From Mesostigma viride (taxonomy: Eukaryota > Streptophyta > Mesostigmatophyceae > Mesostigmatales > Mesostigmataceae): a DNA stretch of 64,000 bases. Location: positions 1 to 64,000 of the forward strand of contig RPFO01000619.1 in the NCBI GenBank assembly GCA_009746045.1, given 5' to 3'. The notes beneath the pieces are model-generated. The model was not told where the DNA came from. It saw only the letters and a program-made list of their open reading frames with translations, and made no database searches. This document shows positions 47,214 through 55,113 of this stretch, one piece after another. The number at the start of each line of letters is the position of its first letter. Within the stretch, counting starts at the first letter, position 1. The translations under genes and the position numbers were made by a program.

Positions 47214-47304
47214 GGTCGAGATGGTATAGTGGTAGGGACACATTTTCTTTTTGCGCGTACGAACGCGACACGATAATTTCCCGTCCATTGGTAGAGACTC
47301 GACC

Positions 47305-47583
47305 ATGGCGGACATAAACACGAAGAACTTGACCACGAACGTTTTGAGCGTGAAGCGGAAGCTGCGGTTCGAGGCGACGGGGGAGACGATGTCCCGCGTG
47401 AACCCGCTGGACGTGGGCAACCACCGGATATACATCACGATGGTCAGCGACGGGCCGAACTCGCCGCCGTACCCGACCCTCTTTTTCCTGGAGAAGGGCG
47501 GCGATCACCCTATATTAGACGACTCGGACCCCAACTTCAACGGGTACACGTATCTCGGGAGCATCGCGTACGGCGGCGACTGA
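47305..47583 (+). CDS. Small protein of unknown function
   Basis: 92 residues from ATG 47305 (MADINTKNLTTNVLSVKRKL). Beta-rich, Pro/Asn-containing (NSPPYPTLFFLEKGG; NGYTYLGSIAYGG). It lies just before PCNA with a 66-bp gap. Perhaps a small virion protein. Confidence 0.6.
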   Translation: MADINTKNLTTNVLSVKRKLRFEATGETMSRVNPLDVGNHRIYITMVSDGPNSPPYPTLFFLEKGGDHPILDDSDPNFNGYTYLGSIAYGGD

Positions 47584-47649
47584 GACGGACAAACGTCCAC
47601 CGCGTCCGCGCCTACCGGTTCGAGTATATCGTTCGCCTGCTGTAAAGGG

Positions 47650-48429
47650 ATGGAGTTCCGCACCGTCCAGGGCTCGTCCATCAAGCTGCTGGTGGAGGCT
47701 CTCAAGGAGCTGAGCAACGACGTGAACATCCGGTTCGACGCGGAGGGCGTGCACATCACCGCGATGGACGGGTGCCACGTGGCGCTGTTCCACGTGCACC
47801 TGGAGGCGGGCAAGATCGAGGAGTACACGTGCGCCCAGTCCTTCACGGTGGGCGTGAGCCTGCTGAACCTGTACAAGCTGCTGAAGAACGTCTCCACGAA
47901 CGACGAGCTGGAGCTGAAATTGTCCAAGGAGAACACGGACGTGATGGAGATCAACATCACCAACAAGGTGAAGAAGACGCGGTGGTGCTACTCGATGAAG
48001 CTGCTGGACATCGACGAGAGCAGCCTGGAGGTGCCCGAGAAGGAGTACATGACGGTGATCACGATGGTGAGCACGGAGTTCCAGAAGATCTGCCGCGACC
48101 TGTCCGTGGTGTCGGAGACGGTGACGATCCGGTGCACGGGGCGCGAGATCACGATGTCGTGCTCGGGGGACATCGGCGACTGCTGCCTGGAGATAGGGGA
48201 GGAGTTCCCGGAGATGAGCGTGGACGTGGGCGAGGACGCGAGCATATGCGAGCAGTTCTCGCTGCGGTACCTGTGCACCTTCTCCAAGGCCTCGGGGCTC
48301 TGCAACAGCGTGCAGCTGTACATGAGCCACGAGTACCCGATCATCGTGAAGTACAAGGTGGGCGATCTGGGCGTCCTCCTATTCGCGCTGGCCCCGAAGA
48401 TGAAGGACGAGGACATGGACGCGGAATAA
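47650..48429 (+). CDS. PCNA: Proliferating cell nuclear antigen (sliding clamp)
   Basis: Intact, 259 residues, the usual PCNA length. The N-terminus FRTVQGSSIKLLVEALKEL and the FDAEGVHITAMDGCHVALFH strand block correspond to the first domain. The interdomain region and the C-terminal YPIIVKYKVGDLGVLLFALAP match the second. It forms a trimeric ring that tethers the viral DNA polymerase. Neighbours are small unknown genes. No frame problems. Confidence 0.93.
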   Translation: MEFRTVQGSSIKLLVEALKELSNDVNIRFDAEGVHITAMDGCHVALFHVHLEAGKIEEYTCAQSFTVGVSLLNLYKLLKNVSTNDELELKLSKENTDVMEINITNKVKKTRWCYSMKLLDIDESSLEVPEKEYMTVITMVSTEFQKICRDLSVVSETVTIRCTGREITMSCSGDIGDCCLEIGEEFPEMSVDVGEDASICEQFSLRYLCTFSKASGLCNSVQLYMSHEYPIIVKYKVGDLGVLLFALAPKMKDEDMDAE

Positions 48430-48452
48430 TTTCTCGCGGATCATTAAACGCC

Positions 48453-48689
48453 ATGATAAAGCGCACGCGCGGCCGTGACCGGTACAAGTACCACACGCTG
48501 GAGGATTGGAACAAGTGCGCCCAGGAGAACCCGGAGAAGACCATGACGATATGCGGGCCGAAGCCCCCCCGGCCGATGACCAGCAAGGAGTGGTGGGTGG
48601 CGGTGGGGATAGCCGTCGTCGCCGGCCTGGTGGTCATGGAACTGAAGAGACGCGGGATCATCAAGTTGGAAGGCGCTCTAGCCAAGTGA
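48453..48689 (+). CDS. Small single-pass membrane protein
   Basis: 78 residues: basic N-terminus (MIKRTRGRDRYKYHTLEDW) and one membrane helix (WWVAVGIAVVAGLVVMEL). It starts 23 bp after PCNA. Likely a virion membrane or host-membrane protein. Confidence 0.6.
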   Translation: MIKRTRGRDRYKYHTLEDWNKCAQENPEKTMTICGPKPPRPMTSKEWWVAVGIAVVAGLVVMELKRRGIIKLEGALAK

Positions 48690-48787
48690 AATAGGCATTT
48701 AAATACCGAGACCGATAAATTTAATTTCAATGAATCGGAAGGGTCTTCGTTCCATTTAATATTCAATTAAATTCGCATATAATATCA

Positions 48788-49668
48788 TCACGCGACCACG
48801 ATTTCTCCCGCGGCCTGAGGGCCGGCGGGCACATCGGCGATTCTCGCCTCCCTATTCATCCTCTGATTGACTCGCATCACGCGCTCGTTCTCGATGCGGC
48901 ACTGCTTATCCGGCCGGTGCTCGTGGAGCCCCATGGCGCGGAACACGGGCTCGCAGAGCTCCCTGTTCCTCTTGGCGGCCCGGACGGGGTCGACGCCGCG
49001 CTCCTTGATCTCCTCGGCCTCGGTGAGCTGCAGGAGGGTCATGGCGGCGCTCTGGCGCCTGGTGTTCAGGTCGCGGGAGGAGCGCGCGGCCCCGAACTCG
49101 CTCCTCAGCTGTGCCGCGGTCTTTCCAGTGACGGCCAGGTTGTTGCTATCGTGGACAAAGGGGAACGGCATGCCGCACCCCTTGTGGGAGTCCGCGAACG
49201 CCTTGATGGCGGCGTTGAGCTCCTTGGCGGCCTCGGAGCTCTGGACGCGCGGGTGCTCCCTCGCGCTGACCACGGTCAGCCCGTCGCGCGCGTCGGCCCT
49301 CCTCAGGATGTCCTCCGCCAGCGAGCGGTCGGCGTCCAGGTAGCGCTCCAGCAGCACGGCCATCTTGTCGCGGAAGCGGGCGGCGATCTTTCCGGGGAGC
49401 AGCATTATGATCTTGGCCATCCCCTGGCGGTCAGTCACGGGGGTGTCCCGCTGCCTGGCCCCGGGAAATTTCCAGTCGTCTCTATTAGAGACCACTTCGG
49501 GATGGGCTTTTTGCAGCTTGAACCAAATGTCTCTCGGTGTCTTAAACCCGAAGCATGATAACACATCAATAATGAGATCCTGCCGTCATCCGTCACGCGG
49601 ATCTTGCCCTGAAACTGCGGGTCCTCCTCCCCGGCGGTGGGGGTCAGGTAGCGGATCACCTGGGACAT
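48788..49668 (-). CDS. KFPGARQ multigene-family protein, copy E, frameshifted
   Basis: Start MSQVIRYLTPTAGEEDPQF at 49668. A one-base loss in TCATTATTGATG (about 49565) shifts the frame, after which DVLSCFGFKTPRDIWFKL and the full family core follow: DWKFPGARQRDTPVTDRQG, LLPGKIAARFRDK, LLERYLDADRSLAEDI and HPRVQSSEAAKELNAAIKA. The palindrome is at 49474-49496 (10-base arms, one mismatch). Upstream box CGTGGACGCTCG at 49721-49732 and GGCAAATTTGGCTG near 49692 match copy F. Confidence 0.75.
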
Positions 49669-49837
49669 GGTGGACGCCGGGTACTATTATCAGGCAAATT
49701 TGGCTGCGGGGGAGCGCACCCGTGGACGCTCGAGACGTTTGTCCTGAGCAGCCAGAAGTTCTTGTGATAGAGGAGAGCTACCACTGCCTTGGACTTGATG
49801 GAGCGGAAACCATTTACAGTTTCCGTGGAGCGGAAGG
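49669..49837 (-). pseudogene. Possible relic of a further KFPGARQ-family copy in a promoter region
   Basis: On the minus strand SIKSKAVVALLYHKNFWLL resembles the variable segment of copy C (EAVVNLLYN). Inverted repeats GTGGTAG...CTATCAC and CGGAAAC...GTTTCCG are present. No conserved FPG block remains. The region also holds the upstream box of copy E. Confidence 0.3.
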
Positions 49838-50967
49838 CTACTTGGACGGGATGAACTGCCAGTTCAGCTTCTTGCAGATCTCCTTCCAGATCTCGTCCTG
49901 CTCCCACAGCTTCTCCTTGCTCTTCAGGAGCGGGAAGTGGGGCAGGAACTCGTCGTACTCGAGAAGCTGGCACATCTTGTGAAGACAGTAGGAGTAGTTC
50001 AGGAAGTTCTTGCGGTCCTTGGGGCACACCTCCTCGAAGGGCTTCTGCACCATGCGGAACATGGTCCGGAGCCTCTCCTCCTGCTCCAGGGTCATGGTGG
50101 GGGGGGGGTCCCGCTCAGCGTGTGGGTGATCTGCACGGCGTGCTCGAAGAACTTGGCCATCTTCAGCTTCCTCAGGAAGGCGCGGACGTTGGCGGGCGTG
50201 ATGCTGCTCTTGTCGGTCATGCGCGCCTTCCTGAACTCGTTGGCGACCGCGTCGATGACCTCCCGAGGAATGATGGACCGCTCGCGGGCGTGGAACTGCG
50301 CCAGGGTCTCGTTGAAGTGGTTGATCCGTTTGTAGCAGTAGTCCGTGGTGGATATGGGGGTGCCGTACGGGAACGCCTCGATGCCGCTGGACACGCACTC
50401 GACAGACTTGCCGCACTTGGAGCACATCACGCTGCCCCCTCCCTCCACCATGTTCACCTGGCACTTCTCGCAAAAGCTGAACTCCATGTTGTCGAGTCGC
50501 TCGTCCGCGCCGTACCGCTCGAGCCACTTGGGGTCGTGCGGGAGGCAGGGGTACCTGACCACGACGTCCATGAAGTCGCGATAGAGCGCCCCCCTCTTCA
50601 CGTCCGCGGAGTCCGGGTCCTTGGCGCCAACTTGAGCCCCCGTCTTGGCGCCCGTCGCGTCCTTCTTCCTCTTCTTGGCATCGCGCGCGTTGACGGCGTT
50701 CGTGTACTTGGAGACGATCGGCATGGCGTCCAGGAGGAAGTCGACCATCTCCCCCCCCTCTATCTTCTCGATCTCCTTTTCCAGTTTGCGGATGTCCGCC
50801 TTGCGAGCCATCCGCCGGTCCCATTGCGACTCCTCCGTCATGGCCTCCACCTCCCTCTTCATGGCCTCCACGTTCGACCGGAGCTGGCCCACGGAGTCCA
50901 GCCTCTTTTGCAAGACGTCCATGCAGTCGCGCATGCCAGACTCGACCGTGTAGTTCCGAGCCGCCAT
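49838..50967 (-). CDS. VLTF3-like late transcription factor, frameshifted at a G10 run
   Basis: Start MAARNYTVESGMRDCMDV at 50967, then a coiled coil and a zinc ribbon (FCEKCQVNM ... MCSKCGKSVEC). The VLTF3 core shows YKRINHFNETLAQF, IPREVIDAV and RAFLRKLKMAKFFEH. After the G10 run (50099-50108, plus strand) the other frame completes the family: MFRMVQKPFEEVCPKDRKNF, YSYCLHKMCQLL, LKSKEKLWEQDEIWKEIC and LNWQFIPSK. VLTF3 activates late viral genes and is a nucleocytovirus core gene, so a true disruption would be surprising. Confidence 0.9.
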
Positions 50968-51068
50968 CAGCCCCGACGTCCGAGGGGTCCGTACCTCTAC
51001 CCTAGAAATTACGCGTGCGCTTAACGGGGCGAAATAAAAATGCACGGCCATGGTAAATATTATCCACG

Positions 51069-51544
51069 ATGACGACCCAGACCCCCGCCGGCACCGCCCC
51101 CGCCTCCTCCCACGCTAGCGAGCCGAAGGCCAAGAAGCAGAAGTCGACGCACACCCCGGCCGCTGCCGTTGGTCCAAGCGCCACTGTCGCGTTGACGACC
51201 CCCCCCGCCCCTGCCGCCCCCCCGTGGAGGAGGTGAAGATGGAGGACCCCCCTGCTGCGGCGGTTCCGGTGGCCAAGGACGGGGCCAAGGAGAAGGCCGC
51301 CAAGGAGAAGAAGGCCGCGAAGGAGAAGAAGGACAAGGTGCAGAGCTCCTCCATCCCCGAGTTGTGCGTGGGGGACGTCAGGAAGTGCCTCAACCAGATC
51401 CGCAAGAAGGGGCGGAGTATCGAGACCCAGCACCTCCTCTTCAACGGGTGGACCGCGGGAGACTTTGCGCTCAAGTACATTCTGGGAAACACCACCAGCA
51501 AGAAGGGGAGGCTAATGGCCACAAAGACCCCCGCATCGGAATGA
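51069..51544 (+). CDS. Lys/Ala/Pro-rich small protein, frameshifted at a C7 run
   Basis: Start MTTQTPAGTAPASSHASEPK; a C7 run (51217-51223) breaks the frame. The continuation has KEKAAKEKKAAKEKKDK repeats (H1-like) and a compact domain (CVGDVRKCLNQIRKKGRSIE; LLFNGWTAGDFALKYILG). A DNA- or RNA-binding role is plausible from the basic repeats. It is divergent from the VLTF3 gene across about 100 bp. Confidence 0.55.
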
Positions 51545-51586
51545 GTCACGAACTAATAAATTATGAAAGAAACAATAAAGAGTGAA

Positions 51587-52165
51587 CTACTCGATCTTTT
51601 GATCCAATTCCCACGTCTTCTCTAACATGGGAACGTAGGACCCGGGGTCGCCGCGCGGGTAGTGGGACGTCATGACCACATCGTCCCCTCCCTCGGAGAC
51701 CCTCTTGACAGTTTCCAAAACGAACCCGTGGTACCGACAGAGCGCCTCCGCGTCGTTGAACGTGATGGCTTCGATGTGCATCTCATCCAATCGCTTCCGG
51801 ACTTCTTCGTCGTCCATGTCGATCGTTTCGTCCGCGATCCGCCACGCGATACAGCCGCGAACGTCGTCGTCGTCCAACGAATACATCCCCATGATGCCGT
51901 GATGGTCGTCCTGGAACAGCAGCAAACACATGCACGCCGCCATGTCCAGGTCCTCGAACGCTATGATGTGCGTCATGGGCCTCTGTACCGCGCCCACGCG
52001 CTTGTCGACCTCCAGGGAGTGGATACCGAAAAGCACGGGGTAGGGCCGGTTCTTCCCCACCAGGAAGATCGTGCGGTCCCATATGCCTCCCGTCGTCACT
52101 TTCCTCCATGCGCGATTTCGAGCCCCTACTACTGGCACGACGGGGCGCGTAAGCACCAAGGACAT
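51587..52165 (-). CDS. Protein of unknown function
   Basis: Intact, 192 residues, mixed alpha/beta (DRTIFLVGKNRPYPVLFGIH; HIIAFEDLDMAACMCLLLF). It has several acidic patches (DDDDV; DMDDEEV) and no membrane segment. It is convergent with the preceding gene. No motif is recognised. Confidence 0.6.
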   Translation of the reverse strand: MSLVLTRPVVPVVGARNRAWRKVTTGGIWDRTIFLVGKNRPYPVLFGIHSLEVDKRVGAVQRPMTHIIAFEDLDMAACMCLLLFQDDHHGIMGMYSLDDDDVRGCIAWRIADETIDMDDEEVRKRLDEMHIEAITFNDAEALCRYHGFVLETVKRVSEGGDDVVMTSHYPRGDPGSYVPMLEKTWELDQKIE

Positions 52166-52286
52166 GCTTATTGCATTGATTCAATACAACACATTTTTTA
52201 AACGCCAAGTTAGCCGTAGTAATTGTATTGCAATGGAATAGGATATCTCGTCCCGCGGGGCGAGAATATCTCTGCATCTACACAAA

Positions 52287-52541
52287 ATGTCTACCGTGGA
52301 ATGGACCTACGAGGAGTTCATGGGGTCTGGATGGGACATCCAGGAGCTGGCCGCCCTGCCCCCGGAAGAGAGGCCCAGGATCCAGACCGGCTACCTAAAG
52401 ACGGTCTGTTTCAACCGCGACGGGGAGTACAACGTGTGGCGCCGGCTCAGCCAGACGCCCAAATGTAAGTGGGACGACCTCCCAGGCCATTGCGTGTTGA
52501 GGCACGAGATCGCGTATCATTGCTGGGAGGGCGAGGAGTGA
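52287..52541 (+). CDS. Small Trp/Cys-containing protein
   Basis: 84 residues with evenly spaced Trp and Cys/His (VCFNRDGEYNVWRRLSQTPK; CKWDDLPGHCVLRHEIAYHC). Four Cys/His in the C-terminal 30 residues could bind zinc. It overlaps the convergent neighbour by 25 bp. Confidence 0.55.
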   Translation: MSTVEWTYEEFMGSGWDIQELAALPPEERPRIQTGYLKTVCFNRDGEYNVWRRLSQTPKCKWDDLPGHCVLRHEIAYHCWEGEE

Positions 52542-53205
52542 ACCTCCCACGTGACCGAGACGCCCGACTTATCGCAGGCGCTCCGGACGGCGTCCAGGCT
52601 GGTGACGGGCACCACGCGCAGGGGGAGTGGTACTTGTAGAGGTGCAGCCTCCTCGCGTACCCTGGGAACTCCCGACTCAGCGCGCACAGCTCTCCGAGTC
52701 CCTCGGCCCAGTCGTCGAGTTCTTTCACCTGCACGACCTGCTCTTCGGTGCGCGAGATGACGTCCGCGAAACACAGGGGGGTGAATACGTCCAGCTCGGC
52801 GTCCGGCACGGTCCCGGCCACGTCCAGCTGCACCTCGACCTTCGCGTGCCACCTGAGGATGGGGAGGACGAGCCCCTCGTGGATCCAGGTGTTGGGGCCG
52901 TCGTGTTTGATGAGCCGGGGACTCGTCACGTCGTTCGATGCGCGGAACGCCTGCTCCATGTCTCGCAGGGTCCGCGCGGTCCCGTTCGCGCGCCAGAAGT
53001 CGCAAAGGACGCGCTTGCCGCCCGACAGGGCGCCCACGAGCTCCTCGCCGTGGACCGCGCAGTCCCTGATCCGCACGCGCACGGTCCTGGCGCCGTCCTC
53101 CGCGTCCACTCCGATCAGGTCCGGGTTCAGCGTGCAGACGGCGAACACGTCATCCCGGGATTGCAGGTCGAAAACTCCGCACATGGCCAGCGCGTCCATC
53201 GTCAC
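52517..53205 (-). CDS. Protein of unknown function, frameshifted near its C-terminus
   Basis: Start MTMDALAMCGVFDLQSRDD, about 229 residues. Beta-rich with repeated Asp/Val strands (TVRVRIRDCAVHGEELVGAL; KVEVQLDVAGTVPDAELDVF). A G5 run (52621-52625, plus strand) shifts the frame, and the completing frame ends SACDKSGVSVTWEVHSSPSQ. Not recognised. Confidence 0.55.
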
Positions 53206-53236
53206 TAGGAAAAATGGCTCAGGGGTGTCCGGTCTG

Positions 53237-55113
53237 TCACGCGCGACTTCTCAACACACGCCCGGCTTGGTTTAACATCTCTAGAATCTGTTCACCTTCT
53301 TTTATATCACGGATGTAATCGACAAGATCTTGTGGACTTCCCCATCTCGCTCCCACCACGCGGCGACCGTTATTGAGTAGCGCTCCCAGGCCTGGGATCG
53401 GGGCGAGGGCGTCCATCCCAGCATCAACCAAAGCGTCCGTGACGGCGGTGGTGCCCACACCACCCAACCCGCTCATAACATTACCAGCGAGTCCGTGCAG
53501 TAAAGTTCCAGCTTTTATGGCATCGGCGCCATAACCCAGTGCATCCTCGAAACCCAAATCCCCCCTCTTGTACTCGTTGGCCGCTGCGAACGGAATACTG
53601 AGCGCGCGCGGCACCGCCAAGAGAGCATCACCCAACACTCCACCCGCTTTTTCCAGAGTTGTGCGAGCAAAGTCCCACTGATCCTTATAAGTCCCTGTCG
53701 CATGAATTCTTTCCGCGATGCGGGGTATGACCTCCCCAAACGCTTCCATGAGTGCAAGTCTCTGTTCATGGGACATCGGCGCGATCAATTTGTCCACCAT
53801 GTTTGTCAATTCACGATCCGCCTCGTTGTGGAAACCAAACAACTTCTGATTTAGTCTTCCGAGATCTGCAGCCTTCTGCATCCCCGCCAGCAACTCCACC
53901 ATGTACCTTGCATTTGTTTCGTTTCCAAAAACGGGCGGCACCCCCCCCATCCAGTGGCATTCGCCCCAAAGGACGATGGGTCCATTGCTCCCGTCACGTT
54001 TGTGAGAAGGGAAGCTGGGTCCACCACCCCTGTCGCGTTCGTGAGAAGGGAAGATGGGTCCACCACCCCGTAACGTTCGTGAGAAGGGAAGCTGGGTCCA
54101 CCACCCCTGTCGCGTTCGTGAGAAGGGAAGATGGGTCCACCACCCCTGTCGCGTTCGTGAGAAGGGGGCCAAAATCGGACTCGTCCATCGCGGGGGGGTT
54201 TGAAAGTCCGGCCCACTGCTGCCAGCCTTCGGGGAGTATGCCAGAAATGTTCACTGGGAAAAGCGGGTTAGGGAATACTGAGGAAATGTTTGTGACAATG
54301 TCCCCCAAACTCTGCCCCCCCACAACCATGGGCGCCCAGACACCGTCTCCGAGCGTGAGATTGTCTGCCCCCCCCCAGGACTCTGGCGCCCAGACACCAT
54401 CTCCGAGCGTGAGATTGTCCCCCCCGGCCCCTGGCGCCCAGTTGCCATCTCCAAGCAGACTATATAAAATACCGCCCATAGACAGAGCCATTAACGCATT
54501 GTCAACGTATGGCCACGCTTGCCGTAGGGCGTTCCGCGCGAGCGAAACTGGTGGCGATCCTTGGCCGTCGTCCGAGCTTTGGACGGGATCGTCTCGAAGG
54601 AACTCGGTGTTTATGGGAGCGGCATTGACAACATTATGAGCCACTCCTCTGCCGTTCCCTCTGGATATCTGCGCCGGATTGACGGGGGGGTGACCGCCGT
54701 CGGTCTGGTCGCCTCTCATGAAAAGCGGGTTCTGGTCGACCGCCTGCGGTACAGCAGGCCGTATGCCTGCCACTCTTCTCAGCTTGTCCAAGACTCGCGC
54801 CACCTTACCCGCCCGCTGCCGGGGAGTCGGTCCTGTCACCGACGCCATTGGTTGGGGGGGAGGTGCCACCGGTACTGATGCCGGAACGGGTGCCATTGAT
54901 GCCAGGGGGGGGGGGCGCCTGAACGGGGGGCATCGGTGCGGCGGTAGGAGATGGCAGCTCCACGTCAATAGGGGGGTCTTGGCCGGCTGTGGCACTTTTG
55001 GGACCGGGGTCCATCGGTACGGGTGTCAAGTCCGTGCTGTTATTTTTTTTTGTCAAAAAAAAAAAAGGGTCATTGTTCAGAGCGCGGACAAGCTCCTTGA
55101 CGGATTCCGACAC
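53237..55113 (-). CDS. C-terminal part of a large locus: Pro-rich, NATG-repeat, Gly-zipper protein
   Basis: The reading runs MSESVKELVRALNNDPFFFL from 55113, a Pro-rich stretch, a G11 run (54905-54915), then the frame of PRQRAGKVARVLDKLRR. Next is a hydrophobic segment (NALMALSMGGILYSLLGDG), LTLGDGVWAP repeats, 39-bp tandem repeats coding LLTNATGVVDPSS (54002-54165), and a C-terminal domain in another frame (ELTNMVDKLIAPMSHEQRLA; LLHGLAGNVMSGLGGVG) ending at 53237. The frame upstream of 55113 continues the sequence of the OTU gene, so both may be one gene. N-x-T sites in the repeats would permit glycosylation if exposed to the secretory pathway. Confidence 0.5.
54002..54165 (-). repeat. 39-bp tandem repeat (LLTNATGVVDPSS coding)
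   Basis: GTGAGAAGGGAAG recurs at 54002, 54041, 54079, 54118 and 54157. Spacing is 39 bp except one 38-bp step, which shifts the frame. Each unit codes an N-A-T or N-V-T sequon. Confidence 0.85.
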
